64,000 nucleotides of DNA, taken from the NCBI RefSeq assembly GCF_001401755.1, contig NZ_KQ474105.1:634-64633 (forward strand), read 5' to 3'. Source of the DNA: Aquimarina longa SW024. Lineage in GTDB: Bacteria > Bacteroidota > Bacteroidia > Flavobacteriales > Flavobacteriaceae. Position numbers and translations under genes: made by a program. Shown piece by piece: positions 41,320 to 50,982 of the stretch (position 1 is the first letter of the stretch; each line of letters opens with the position of its first letter). A model generated the notes under the pieces. It had not been told where the DNA came from. It saw only the letters and a program-made list of their open reading frames with translations, and searched no databases.

Positions 41320-42582
41320 TTATAAGATTTCCTGCGGTTTTAGCGGTTTAAATGGAATGCTATCTAATTCGGCTTTTATAGGTTCAATATACTTATAAAA
41401 TGCTGGTTTAAGGCTATCAGAAAGAGGTTTTGAAGAAGGAAGATCTTGTTTAAAAGGATCGACTTCTTTTCCATTTTTCCAGAATCGGTAACATACATGA
41501 GGACCTCCGGTATTCCCTGTCATACCGATATATCCTATAACGTCTCCTTGTTTTACAAACTGTCCTACTTTTACAGCTTGCTTGCTCATGTGTAGATATT
41601 GGGTGTCATATGTAGCGTTATGCCTTATTTTTACATATTTACCATTACCTCCTCTACGTTCGGACTTGGTTACAATCCCATCAGAAGTAGCTAGTATAGG
41701 AGTACCTATTGGAGCAGCAAAATCAGTTCCTCTGTGAGGTCTTACTTTATTGCCATAGTATTTGATTCTGCGTTTAAGGTTATATCGTGAAGAGATTCTA
41801 CTAAATTTTACAGGGGCCGTAAGAAATGCTCTGCGCAAATTATTAGCTTCTTCATCAAAATAGTCAGAGGAGTTGTGTATAGAGTCATCCATAAATCGAT
41901 ATGCATACATGGGTTTACTACGATGCTCAAAATAGGATGCTTTGATCTGATCGATTCCTGCAGGAATAGTATCGTCAATAAATTTTTCGGTATAAATGAC
42001 TTTAAATCGATCTCCTGATTGTAATCTGGTAAAATCTATAGTCCATGCGTAGATATCTGCCATATTGTAGGCTACTAGGAAGTTAAGATCCATGTCATCA
42101 AATGTTTGCATTAAACTACTTGTAATGATTCCAGAAGCTTTTTTTTCTACTAATGTTATAGGTTTTTTATTTTTTGTAGCGATAATACTATCTCTAAAAT
42201 CAATTACAGTGTAATCAATTTTATTATTTTGATATACAAATACTTGTGCTTTTTCTGTAGTGTCTTTGGACTTAAGAAGAGTATAAGGTTTTCCTGCCTG
42301 AATTTTTGCGACATTAAATGTGTCTTTAATCGTATTCGTAATTTCAAAAACCTTAGTTCTACTAATACCATGTGTATCCATAATAGCTCCAAAGCTATCT
42401 CCAGGTCTTATCGTATCTTTAACAACATTAAAATCATTCAGGACATAGCCAAATTCTGTAATGATGGGAGGGGCTTTTTCTTCTTTACTAATCTTAGAAA
42501 CATTAACTATTGTTTCTTTCTTTTTTTTCTGACATGATAATATTACTACCGAGATAAGTAGTGCGTAACTTATTTGCTTCAA
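41320..42582 (-). CDS. M23-family peptidase lipoprotein
   Basis: 420 aa. Lipoprotein signal MKQISYALLISVVILSC. An OapA/LysM-like N-terminal segment includes DTHGISRTKVFEI. The LytM domain (about 270-385) has HRGTDFAAPIGTPI (zinc His and Asp) and YLHMSK. The last motif is GGPHVCYRFWKNGKEV, where the usual HxH reads HxC: the second zinc-binding His is replaced by Cys. From memory this HVCYRFW form is common in Bacteroidetes M23 proteins, so it is probably active with a Cys ligand or works as a non-catalytic binder. It sits in an operon with pgi and tryptophan dioxygenase. Confidence 0.88.
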   Translation of the reverse strand: MKQISYALLISVVILSCQKKKKETIVNVSKISKEEKAPPIITEFGYVLNDFNVVKDTIRPGDSFGAIMDTHGISRTKVFEITNTIKDTFNVAKIQAGKPYTLLKSKDTTEKAQVFVYQNNKIDYTVIDFRDSIIATKNKKPITLVEKKASGIITSSLMQTFDDMDLNFLVAYNMADIYAWTIDFTRLQSGDRFKVIYTEKFIDDTIPAGIDQIKASYFEHRSKPMYAYRFMDDSIHNSSDYFDEEANNLRRAFLTAPVKFSRISSRYNLKRRIKYYGNKVRPHRGTDFAAPIGTPILATSDGIVTKSERRGGNGKYVKIRHNATYDTQYLHMSKQAVKVGQFVKQGDVIGYIGMTGNTGGPHVCYRFWKNGKEVDPFKQDLPSSKPLSDSLKPAFYKYIEPIKAELDSIPFKPLKPQEIL

Positions 42583-42594
42583 CTGATGACAATT

Positions 42595-43560
42595 TTATTT
42601 TCTGGCATTAAATTGATGAGTAACCCATTGCTGACCCCAGTTTTCTTTTTCCTCTTCACTCCAAAGATCAGGGAAGAACATAATTCTTTGAAAACTAGGA
42701 GGTAGAAAACTTTTCCAGTTTGTTCCTCCTGTAGCCAGAATTTCACCTTTCTCTTTATTGAGATACCTGTAAGCGGCACCCATATGCATTAATAACCAAT
42801 TAATATTCACATTAGTGTCAAAAGTACGTAATGCTTCGATAAGGTGCACATTATTTCGTTCTTTTTCTGGTAGTTCATGATATTTATGAAGAATAGTGCT
42901 CTGTTGTACTTGATGGGCTATACGCATCATCCGTGGAGTATATCGGTATTCAAACTGTTTAAGAGTGAGTGTTTTTTCGCCGGTTTCTTGATCAGTAGCG
43001 CCTGATTTCCAATATAAATGTTCAAATACTTCTTCTAAAGGATCTTTTTCAGAAAACAGCTCTCTTTCTTTGGTATTTGTAAGGTTTACTAATGGTGTTG
43101 AGTAAATCTCGATTAATCTAAATTGTACTGATTGAAAGCCACTGGCAGGTAATAAAGACATTCTATATTTAAGAAACTGTTCTTTGTCCATGCCTCTAAT
43201 CATAACATCAAAAGAATTAATCAAAACTCTAAAGTAGCGATTTACTCTATCAATTTTGTTTGTAAAGAACTCCGCATTTTGTAATTTATCATCAATAATT
43301 TGCTTTAATTCATGTATGATGAGTTTAAAATAAAGTTCGGTAATTTGATGGTATGTAATAAAGATCTCTTCATCAGGAAAATGAGTTCTGGGTATTTGTA
43401 GGCTTAATAAGGTGTCTAGATGGATATAATCCCAATAGGTTAGATATCGATCATGTAGCAAACCGTCTAAATATGACCCTAAGTCTTGCCCAGAATTCTT
43501 GAATTTTTTTTCTAATTGTTTTATTTTTTCTGCGATCTCTGGTTTTATAGACTCATTCAT
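42595..43560 (-). CDS. kynA: Tryptophan 2,3-dioxygenase
   Basis: 321 aa heme enzyme that opens the indole ring of tryptophan to N-formylkynurenine. FLKYRMSLLPASGFQSVQFR (about 130-149) and the N-terminal LDTLLSLQIPRTHFPDEEIF are family motifs. The proximal heme His lies in WLLMHMGAAYRY, followed by the substrate loop ILATGGTNWKSF. Its ATG shares one base with the stop of the DUF3108 gene (43560). Downstream kynurenine genes are not in this window. The order DUF3108 - TDO - M23 - pgi recurs in flavobacteria from memory. Confidence 0.92.
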   Translation of the reverse strand: MNESIKPEIAEKIKQLEKKFKNSGQDLGSYLDGLLHDRYLTYWDYIHLDTLLSLQIPRTHFPDEEIFITYHQITELYFKLIIHELKQIIDDKLQNAEFFTNKIDRVNRYFRVLINSFDVMIRGMDKEQFLKYRMSLLPASGFQSVQFRLIEIYSTPLVNLTNTKERELFSEKDPLEEVFEHLYWKSGATDQETGEKTLTLKQFEYRYTPRMMRIAHQVQQSTILHKYHELPEKERNNVHLIEALRTFDTNVNINWLLMHMGAAYRYLNKEKGEILATGGTNWKSFLPPSFQRIMFFPDLWSEEEKENWGQQWVTHQFNARK

Positions 43561-44339
43561 TAATCTACTACTATTTTAAATGGATGTTTAAGTCCTTTAA
43601 AGGCATCTAAATCTGCTTTTATTGAACCTACTACTATATCTGCTTTTATTCTTACAGGCATACGATTATCATCATCACTGACCCATACAGTCATACTTTC
43701 TTCTTCTTTAAAAACCCTATCTGCCTGAACGTAAGGTCTAAATTTTAGACAAGCAATTTTACCCATTTTAGTTTTAATAATCTCACGCCCTAAGAATTTT
43801 AGTTTAAAACGATAACTTTCATTATCAAAAAACATATTTACAAATTGTTCATCTCCTTTTTTTAATGAGGATGTTTTAATATTATTACGCAGGTGATAGA
43901 AAGATGACATCATATCCTGCACATCAGGTTTGATAGGGAAAGATTCTTTTGTGTTATGTTTTTTATTAAAAACCAAAGCTTCATTATTCTGGTGATTAAA
44001 GTTGATTTCTATGTCTTTGGTATGCCCTCCTTCATTTATTTTTCGGATAAACTTATAAGGTTTTACGGTGTTTTTGTCGATATAAGTTTCATAATAATCT
44101 TCTACCTTAAAAAACATGCTTAAAAACCCAGAAGATTTACCTGTACCTATAACATGATGCACAGGTTTACCATTTAATTGCTCATCTTTAATTTCAAGAG
44201 TAGCATAACTGGCTGTAAAAAGACCATAATGAATTCTAAATTTAAACCACTCACCAGAATCAAATGCTTTATGATTTTCTTGTGCTAAAACAGGAACTGA
44301 GCTTATTACCAAAAGCAGTATTATAATATACTTTTTCAT
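43560..44339 (-). CDS. DUF3108-family periplasmic protein
   Basis: 259 aa. Signal peptide MKKYIIILLLVISSVPVLAQ. The mature part has the DUF3108 look: HKAFDSGEWFKFRIHYGLFT at the start, VEDYYETYIDKNTVKPYKFI, INFNHQNNEALVFN and GKIACLKFRPYVQ. These proteins are periplasmic beta-rich and of unknown function. It is first in a four-gene operon. A 430-bp upstream region with a bidirectional terminator separates it from the fumarylacetoacetase gene. Confidence 0.8.
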   Translation of the reverse strand: MKKYIIILLLVISSVPVLAQENHKAFDSGEWFKFRIHYGLFTASYATLEIKDEQLNGKPVHHVIGTGKSSGFLSMFFKVEDYYETYIDKNTVKPYKFIRKINEGGHTKDIEINFNHQNNEALVFNKKHNTKESFPIKPDVQDMMSSFYHLRNNIKTSSLKKGDEQFVNMFFDNESYRFKLKFLGREIIKTKMGKIACLKFRPYVQADRVFKEEESMTVWVSDDDNRMPVRIKADIVVGSIKADLDAFKGLKHPFKIVVD

Positions 44340-44778
44340 AGTTTAGGGCATTGTTATTATTTGATATACATTGTTAATTTGTTTATGTAATTACAATATC
44401 CATTCCAAAAATACTATTTAATATAAAGACATAAAAACGAATACTGTTATCAAATTTTAAAATATAAACAAAAAAGAGAGCCACCACAGCTCTCTTTTTT
44501 ACTTTTATTAACCAACTAAAAACTTAAATTATGAGAATAATTATTGTTTTAGACATAAATGGTAACCACTCCATTTATATGTGCAAAAATGAACTTTTTT
44601 TAAGTAATTATCAAACGAAAACGTTTTTTTATTAATGATTTTAACAAAAATTTATGTGATTTGCTTAAAAAATTACATTTTTCTCAAAATTTAACAAAAA
44701 ACACTTTAGCTAGAAAAATGAATAAACAATTATAAAATATGATATTTGATAGAACTATCTTATAGAGGCAGATCATGT
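44340..44778. other. Intergenic region between two minus-strand operons
   Basis: It contains a terminator at 44470-44500 and, nearer the DUF3108 gene, CAAAAATA (44406-44413), which on the minus strand reads TATTTTTG, a match to the TAnnTTTG -7 element. The remainder is AT-rich and unrecognised. Confidence 0.4.
44470..44500. terminator. Bidirectional terminator
   Basis: AAAAAAGAGAGC-CACCACA-GCTCTCTTTTTT: 12-bp perfect stem, 7-nt loop, A- and T-runs at each side. It probably ends the tyrosine-degradation transcript. Confidence 0.85.
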
Positions 44779-45771
44779 TTAGTTAATAGGGTTGTATTGT
44801 TTTACAGTCTGGTCTATTTTTCCGAAAATAGATTCTCCTTGATTGTTTTTCATTTCGATTTCAATACGATCTCCAAACTTCATAAAAGGAGTAGTAGCTT
44901 TGCCGTTTTTTATAATTTCTAGACATCTTACTTCTGCTAAGCAGCTAGATCCATCAGGACTTCCTTGGTTTGCAACTGTTCCGGATCCTATTACTGTCCC
45001 AGCCATTAGGGCTCTTGATTTTGCAGCATGAGCAATTAATTGTCCAAAATCAAATGTCATATCTACCCCAGCGTTAGGAGATCCTATAATCTCTGAATTT
45101 AAAGTAGAGATTAGGGGTAAATGAACTTTGGCAGTATTCCATGAATCACCTAATTCATCTGGTGTAACTACTACAGGAGAAAATGTAGTCCATGGTTTTG
45201 ATTGATAAAAACCAAATTGTTTGGATAGCTCATTAGGGATTAGATTTCTTAATGAGACATCATTAATAAGTGCTATAAGCTTAATATGTTTGCGAGCATT
45301 CTGTGCATTTATTCCGGCAGGAACATCGTCTGTTAATACAGCTACTTCGGATTCAAAATCAATTCCCCATTCTTCTTTCTCAATTTTGATATCGTCATTT
45401 GCTCCAATAAAAGCATCAGAAGCTCCCATGTACATTAATGGATCTGTCCAGAATGTCTGTGGTAACTCTGCATTTCTGGCTTTTCGTACCAATTCTACAT
45501 GTGTAACATAAGCACTCCCATCTGCCCAGTGATATGCTCTAGGAATTGCTGCCATTGTTTCGGAGGTGTTAAAATCAAAAGTATTTATTGCTGAGTTGTT
45601 TTGTAATTGGTCGTATACTTTTTCTAGTTTAGGAGAAATTTTATCCCAGTTATCCAAAGCTTCTTGCATCGTCATAGCAATTTCGGGTACTTTTATAGCT
45701 TTAGTTAGATCTTTACTTACGACAACTAACTGCCCATCTCTGGTATTGTTTTTTAATGTTGCTAATTTCAT
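44779..45771 (-). CDS. Fumarylacetoacetate hydrolase family protein
   Basis: 330 aa. It has the FAH-fold metal site: EEWGIDFESEVAVLTDDVP with metal-binding Glu residues, then LIALINDVSLRN and SKPWTTFSPVVVTPDELG. The C-terminal VIGSGTVANQGSPDGSSCLA and MKFGDRIEIEM segments complete the family pattern. As the third gene after hmgA and hppD, it most likely splits fumarylacetoacetate to fumarate and acetoacetate. Some FAH-family members act on other beta-diketones, so the substrate is from context. No maleylacetoacetate isomerase gene is in the group. Confidence 0.9.
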   Translation of the reverse strand: MKLATLKNNTRDGQLVVVSKDLTKAIKVPEIAMTMQEALDNWDKISPKLEKVYDQLQNNSAINTFDFNTSETMAAIPRAYHWADGSAYVTHVELVRKARNAELPQTFWTDPLMYMGASDAFIGANDDIKIEKEEWGIDFESEVAVLTDDVPAGINAQNARKHIKLIALINDVSLRNLIPNELSKQFGFYQSKPWTTFSPVVVTPDELGDSWNTAKVHLPLISTLNSEIIGSPNAGVDMTFDFGQLIAHAAKSRALMAGTVIGSGTVANQGSPDGSSCLAEVRCLEIIKNGKATTPFMKFGDRIEIEMKNNQGESIFGKIDQTVKQYNPIN

Positions 45772-45960
45772 GTTATATGTTTTCTAAGAAGTGTTATAAA
45801 CAGTAGTGTATAGTTATATCTTCTTTTAGATTATTTTTCAAGAGTACGCACTCGTTTTGTATGCCAATTAGATTGTCTATATACTAATTGGCGTACAAAA
45901 GAGGTTAAGAAAGTAATTAGGTTTACTTTCTTAACGAATATATCATTTAGAATGTTTTTT

Positions 45961-47100
45961 TTATAAAGTACCTCTCTGCTCTTGTTCTCTTTCGATAGCT
46001 TCGAATAATGCTTTAAAATTACCTTTACCGAAAGATTGGGCTCCTTTACGTTGTATAATTTCAAAAAACATAGTAGGGCGATCTAGAACAGGTTTAGTGA
46101 AAATCTGAAGAAGATATCCTTCATCATCTCTATCGATTAGGATCCCTAATTCTTTAAGAGGGGCAAGATCTTCATCTATTTCACCTACTCTATCTAGGAC
46201 AGTTTCATAATAACTAGCAGGTACAGTAAGAAACTCTACTCCTCTGTTTTGAAGATCAGAAACGGTCTCAATAATATTATCTGTAGCTAATGCCATGTGT
46301 TGTACTCCTGCACCATTATAGAAATCAATATATTCTTCGATTTGAGATTTTTTTCTTCCTTCTGCAGGTTCATTTATAGGAAATTTAATACGTCCATTTC
46401 CATTACTCATTACCTTACTCATTAAGGCTGTGTATTCTGTAGAAATATCTTTGTCATCAAAAGATACTAGTTGTGCAAATCCCATTACTTTGGCATAAAA
46501 CTCACACCATTTATTCATTTCATTCCATCCTACATTACCTACCATATGATCGATAAATTTTAATCCAGTAGTTTCTGTTTTGTATACTTTGTCTATTGGC
46601 ATATATCCAGGTAAGAATACTCCAGTATAATTTTTTCGTTCTACAAAAATATGAACTGTTTCTCCATAGGTATGTATTCCTGAAAATATGACACTACCAT
46701 TTTCATCTTGTTCTACCATAGGTTTCAAATAAGATTTGGCACCTCTTTTTATCGTTTCGTCATAGCTTTTGGTGGCATCATCTACCCATAGAGCTACTAC
46801 TTTTACTCCATCACCATGTGCATTGATGTGCTTGTTAATATCTCCATCTGGTTGCAAGGGTGATGTAAGTACTAAGCGTATTTTATCTTGTTGTAGTACA
46901 TAGGATACACTGTCTTTTCTTCCTGTTTCTAATCCTGCGTAAGCAACTAGTTGAAAACCCCATGCGGTTTGGTAGTAATACGCAGATTGCTTAGCATTAC
47001 CGACATAAAGTTCTACATAATCGGTTCCTAATAGGGGTAAGAAATCTTCTGCTTGAGGAACTACTTTTTCTAAATTTTGAGAGGATGTATTAGTTGACAT
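45961..47100 (-). CDS. hppD: 4-Hydroxyphenylpyruvate dioxygenase
   Basis: 379 aa, two VOC domains. It converts 4-hydroxyphenylpyruvate to homogentisate, iron-dependent. Iron ligands are in FIDHMVGNVGWNEM (His), GAGVQHMALATDNI (His) and PTMFFEIIQRKGAQ (Glu), and the C-terminal FGKGNFKALFEAIEREQ closes the active site. Middle gene of the hmgA-hppD-FAH set, with about 190 bp before FAH and 270 bp after hmgA. Such wide gaps could hold internal promoters. Confidence 0.95.
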   Translation of the reverse strand: MSTNTSSQNLEKVVPQAEDFLPLLGTDYVELYVGNAKQSAYYYQTAWGFQLVAYAGLETGRKDSVSYVLQQDKIRLVLTSPLQPDGDINKHINAHGDGVKVVALWVDDATKSYDETIKRGAKSYLKPMVEQDENGSVIFSGIHTYGETVHIFVERKNYTGVFLPGYMPIDKVYKTETTGLKFIDHMVGNVGWNEMNKWCEFYAKVMGFAQLVSFDDKDISTEYTALMSKVMSNGNGRIKFPINEPAEGRKKSQIEEYIDFYNGAGVQHMALATDNIIETVSDLQNRGVEFLTVPASYYETVLDRVGEIDEDLAPLKELGILIDRDDEGYLLQIFTKPVLDRPTMFFEIIQRKGAQSFGKGNFKALFEAIEREQEQRGTL

Positions 47101-47312
47101 AATTGTTTCTGTTTTAATACTAGTTTAATGAAAAAAATGTTAAAATGACATTCTTTGTAAAGAATGATAAATAATTCTCAGAATACATTACCACATGGCT
47201 CTTAGATGTGCTGTAATATCTTTTCTGTAATTTAGCATAAGTGTAAAATGTTTCTTTTAAAAAATGTTTCTCATTTCACCCCTCCTAGAGGGACTAATTC
47301 TCCTAAACTTGT

Positions 47313-47335
47313 CTCGAAAACAAAATGTGTTTTCG
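47313..47335. repeat. Short hairpin between hmgA and hppD
   Basis: CGAAAACA (47315-47322) and TGTTTTCG (47328-47335) flank AAATG, an 8-bp stem. It lies about 40 bp after the hmgA stop and lacks a strong T-run. ATTCTTTGTAAAGAAT (near 47150-47165) is another palindrome closer to hppD. A role as attenuator or operator is possible. Confidence 0.35.
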
Positions 47336-47372
47336 TAAGCATACTTCGTAAACTTGCTCAGAAGTTGTTGAT

Positions 47373-48530
47373 TTATTCTAACCAAGACTTATGATAGTCT
47401 TCATCGGCTATTTTCATAGCTTCTTCGGTAATCATAAGAGGTTTGAATGTGTCAACCATAACAGCTAATTCATCTGTTTTAGTTTTTCCAATACTTCGTT
47501 CTGCAGCTCCTGGGTGCGGTCCATGAGGGATGCCGGCAGGGTGTAAGGATATATGACCTGCATCAATATCATTTCTACTCATAAAATCGCCATCCACATA
47601 ATATAGTACTTCATCACTATCGATATTACTATGGTTATATGGTGCAGGTATACTATCTGGATGATAATCATATAATCTGGGGACAAATGAGCAAATCACA
47701 AAAGCATCTGTCTCAAATGTTTGATGAACTGGTGGTGGCTGATGTATTCTACCAGTGATGGGCTCAAAATCATGTATTGAAAACGCATATGGGAAATTAA
47801 AACCATCATATCCTACAACATCAAATGGATGTGTAGCGTAGATCATATCAAAGATTTCATCTTGTTTTTTTACTTTAATCAAAAAGTCTCCTTTTTCATC
47901 ATTAGTTTCTAATTCATATGGAGTTCTAAGATCACGTTCACAATATGGAGAATGCTCTAATAGTTGTCCAAACCAATTACGATATCTTTTTGGTGTATAG
48001 ATTGGTCTTCTTGATTCTACAATAAATAAGCGATTATCGGTTGTATCAAAATCAAGTTTGTAAATAGTTCCTCTTGGGATTACAATATAATCACCATATT
48101 TAAAATCGAGATTTCCTAAGTGACTGCGAAATTTTCCAGTACCACGATGTATAAAGAGTAATTCGTCTGCATCGGTGTTTTTATAAAAGTACTGATTAGT
48201 AGATTCTTGAGGTGCTGATAATATAATATTTACATCACTATTAGTGAGCACATTTTTTCTACTTTGTAAATAATCTTTTTCCTGATTAACTTTAAAACCA
48301 TGAAGCCTGTATGACTTGATGTTGTTTTTAATAGCCACTTTTGGAGCTACACTGTAGCTTCCTTTAATTTCTTTTACTTGTGTAGGTCTCTGACAATGAT
48401 ATAGATTAGTAGACATTCCGTCAAAACCTATTGTTCCGAATAATTGTTCATAATATAGACTACCATCAGGTTTTTTGAAGATAGTATGACGTTTAGGAGG
48501 GATTTTTCCTAGAGTATGATAAAAAGGCAT
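47373..48530 (-). CDS. hmgA: Homogentisate 1,2-dioxygenase
   Basis: 385 aa, shorter than the 430-445 aa human type but usual for Bacteroidetes. Cupin-like halves include FIHRGTGKFRSHLGNLDFKY and YIVIPRGTIYKLDF. The iron-binding region has PPPVHQTFET and SLHPAGIPHGPHPG (His residues). It cleaves homogentisate to maleylacetoacetate. It starts the tyrosine-degradation set. A 9-bp dyad (48593-48623) lies about 60 bp upstream and may be its operator. Confidence 0.92.
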   Translation of the reverse strand: MPFYHTLGKIPPKRHTIFKKPDGSLYYEQLFGTIGFDGMSTNLYHCQRPTQVKEIKGSYSVAPKVAIKNNIKSYRLHGFKVNQEKDYLQSRKNVLTNSDVNIILSAPQESTNQYFYKNTDADELLFIHRGTGKFRSHLGNLDFKYGDYIVIPRGTIYKLDFDTTDNRLFIVESRRPIYTPKRYRNWFGQLLEHSPYCERDLRTPYELETNDEKGDFLIKVKKQDEIFDMIYATHPFDVVGYDGFNFPYAFSIHDFEPITGRIHQPPPVHQTFETDAFVICSFVPRLYDYHPDSIPAPYNHSNIDSDEVLYYVDGDFMSRNDIDAGHISLHPAGIPHGPHPGAAERSIGKTKTDELAVMVDTFKPLMITEEAMKIADEDYHKSWLE

Positions 48531-48592
48531 GCTATTATAAATTTAAGATATTAACTACTTTTTTTGATAAAAAAACACTAAAATAGAAAGTT

Positions 48593-48623
48593 TACCTTAT
48601 TCGGGGTTGCGCTTAATAAGGTA
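48593..48623. promoter_or_regulatory. Dyad TACCTTATT-N13-AATAAGGTA upstream of hmgA
   Basis: Perfect 9-bp arms (48593-48601 and 48615-48623) around CGGGGTTGCGCTT. No T-run follows on the minus strand, so it is not a clear terminator of the upstream patatin gene. A regulator site or mRNA leader hairpin of hmgA is possible. Confidence 0.4.
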
Positions 48624-48711
48624 GTGTAATAGTAATAGTAAATCTTGCCAAAACATATTCATAATATTACAAATATCGTAAATATTTCTATTCTTTTTGC
48701 AGTATACTTGA

Positions 48712-50982
48712 TTAAAACCAAAAACCTATGCTAAAAAACCATTTATTTTCTTTAAGTTCTGGAGAATACGAATATTTAACTTGTATAGGTCCTGCAAAAG
48801 TATCTAAACCGTAGCCTAAAGCATATCCTGAGTACTCAGGATCTTTAAACCATTCTTTTGTACTAAATAATTTATTACCAACATTGGCAAAGTTAGCAGA
48901 TCCATTAATGTGGTTATTTTTAAATATTTCATAATCAAATGATAACAAAGCTTTTGCAAAGCTTTGTCCTGTTATGTCTAAAAAATCATATCCATAAAAA
49001 GGAACAAAATTATTAATTGTTTTTGCTCCAAACCCTCCTATGAGAAAATCTAGAGAGTTTAAAGTTGTATTGCCAATTTTAGAACCTGCTTCTAAGCTAA
49101 TATTCATAGAGAGATTATTGTATAAGGGAGTTGCATATCCTAATTTAGCCTTAACAATTGAGAATTCATAAAAATCAGGAGATAAAAAGTAAGCATTAAT
49201 TTTACCATCAAATAGATATCCTTTTTTTGGGAAATATTTATTATCATAAGTATCTAATTTGATATATCCATAAGTACTCCAATAGTCAGTATCGTCAAAT
49301 ATTGTCCTCGGAATCTGATCTTTATCTTCACCATACGTATCCGAAATAATTCTAAGATGTTTGTATTCTCCTCCTAGTCCAACAGAAAATGTTTCTTTTA
49401 ATAACGTTTCTGCATATGCTTGTATATTAAAATCAGTATATTTTACATCAATAGTATTAATATTCAATTCTGGGATTTCTGTAAACTTACCTATAAAATC
49501 AAAGTCAATTGCTTTTCTAAAACTGGTATGCCTAACTTTTATCCCAGTACTCCAATAAAAACCTTTATCAATATAATAATCCAGATTATAGCGGATATTG
49601 TCACCTAATGCAACATCAGCAGAAATTACGTCATTATCAAAAAACAAGCTTTTTCGAGTGATATTAACTAAGGCTGCTGTTTTAAATAAATCATCATAAT
49701 GTAATGCAAAACGCAATAGCATTTTGTTTTCGCTCTCTTTAACATTAATTATTAATTCTTTACCAAGTTTTCTGTCTACTAATTTATGGCTGATTCTATC
49801 AAAATTCCCTGTTCCTGATAAGTTATTAATACCTTCGTTTAATTCTTCATAGGTTGTTGTCTTAGGTGTCTTTAATTTTAATTTCCCTTTAATGTAAGCT
49901 CTTGTATATCTCTTGTTTCCTAAAATAGTCAAACTGTTTATAACTATAGTATCTAGAGTTTTAACAATTTTATTTTTTTTGGGTATCGATTTTTGACGTG
50001 ATGCGATTTTTTTTAATTTATCATAGTTGGCCAATGCAGCTTTCTCTCCATTGGCTATTATTTTATCAGCCTGATCGAATGACATTACCGAAAAATCTTC
50101 TATAGAAGGATTGATATACACATCTGTTTCAGAAATTTTATTTTTCATAGCATTGTATGTTCTAAAATTACTGATTTGTAACATAATATTAGTTACAGAA
50201 TTGAGTTGATCTTTAGACATTAAGCTATCTTGTACGTCAATTCCAATTACTATTTCGGCTCCTTTTTCTTTAATTTCTTTTATGGGATAGTTATTGGTTA
50301 CTCCTCCATCGGTCATTAAAATTCCATTTAATTCTATGGGATCAAAAACAGAAGGTAATGCGCCACTTGCAGCAATAGCTTCTGGTAAATATCCTTTGTC
50401 TAAAAGCACTTGTTTCCCAGTCTCAATATTAGTAGACATACAGAAAAAAGGAATAGGAAGATTGTCAAAATTGTTTATGTTATTAACATGGGCGGTGTAT
50501 TGTGAAAATTGATTGTAAAAATTTTGTCCTTTGGACAGTCCTTTGGGTAAATCTATTTTAAATTTGTCAAAAGGTAATGTTATGGCGTATTTCTCTGAAT
50601 CTTCTCGTTCATAAAAAGTTTTAGCATTTCTGGGTAACTCATCTTGTATTAGAGAGTTAAAATCAACAGCTCTGAATATAGAATCAAGCTCTATGGCTTC
50701 ATATCCAGAAGCATATAATGCTCCTACAATTGCCCCCATACTAGTACCTCCAATATAATCAATCCGTACTCCAGCCTCTTCTATTACTTTTAGAGCCCCG
50801 ATATGTGCAAGACCTTTTGCACCACCACCACTTAGTACTAGTCCAACTTTTATATCTTCTACCAGAGAATCACTATGTGTTTCTGCTATTTTTTGTTCTT
50901 GAGACCAACTTAAATTAGGAATACAGAATACTAAAAATAGGAATACTGATAAAAGAAGTGTTGATGTATTGTGTGTAATCAC
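48712..50982 (-). CDS. Patatin-like phospholipase with an Omp85/BamA-type barrel
   Basis: 756 aa. Signal peptide MITHNTSTLLLSVFLFLVFC... cleaved near WSQ. The patatin domain (about 45-290) has the oxyanion motif LSGGGAKGLAHIGAL, nucleophile GGTSMGAIVGALYASG and DG dyad TDGGVTNNYP. A POTRA-like unit (about 345-420, LTILGNKRYTRAYIKGKLKL) and a C-terminal beta-barrel ending KWFFSIGFWF follow. This is a type Vd autotransporter-like build (PlpD/FplA), but with the Bacteroidetes arrangement. It is probably exposed at the surface or in the periplasm. Its start overlaps the uvrC stop by four bases. Confidence 0.92.
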   Translation of the reverse strand: MITHNTSTLLLSVFLFLVFCIPNLSWSQEQKIAETHSDSLVEDIKVGLVLSGGGAKGLAHIGALKVIEEAGVRIDYIGGTSMGAIVGALYASGYEAIELDSIFRAVDFNSLIQDELPRNAKTFYEREDSEKYAITLPFDKFKIDLPKGLSKGQNFYNQFSQYTAHVNNINNFDNLPIPFFCMSTNIETGKQVLLDKGYLPEAIAASGALPSVFDPIELNGILMTDGGVTNNYPIKEIKEKGAEIVIGIDVQDSLMSKDQLNSVTNIMLQISNFRTYNAMKNKISETDVYINPSIEDFSVMSFDQADKIIANGEKAALANYDKLKKIASRQKSIPKKNKIVKTLDTIVINSLTILGNKRYTRAYIKGKLKLKTPKTTTYEELNEGINNLSGTGNFDRISHKLVDRKLGKELIINVKESENKMLLRFALHYDDLFKTAALVNITRKSLFFDNDVISADVALGDNIRYNLDYYIDKGFYWSTGIKVRHTSFRKAIDFDFIGKFTEIPELNINTIDVKYTDFNIQAYAETLLKETFSVGLGGEYKHLRIISDTYGEDKDQIPRTIFDDTDYWSTYGYIKLDTYDNKYFPKKGYLFDGKINAYFLSPDFYEFSIVKAKLGYATPLYNNLSMNISLEAGSKIGNTTLNSLDFLIGGFGAKTINNFVPFYGYDFLDITGQSFAKALLSFDYEIFKNNHINGSANFANVGNKLFSTKEWFKDPEYSGYALGYGLDTFAGPIQVKYSYSPELKENKWFFSIGFWF

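Noticed and set aside
45831-46064. 77-codon minus-strand frame between FAH and hppD
   Set aside because: It overlaps the 3' end of hppD in another frame, and its upstream part is translated hppD sequence in a shifted frame.
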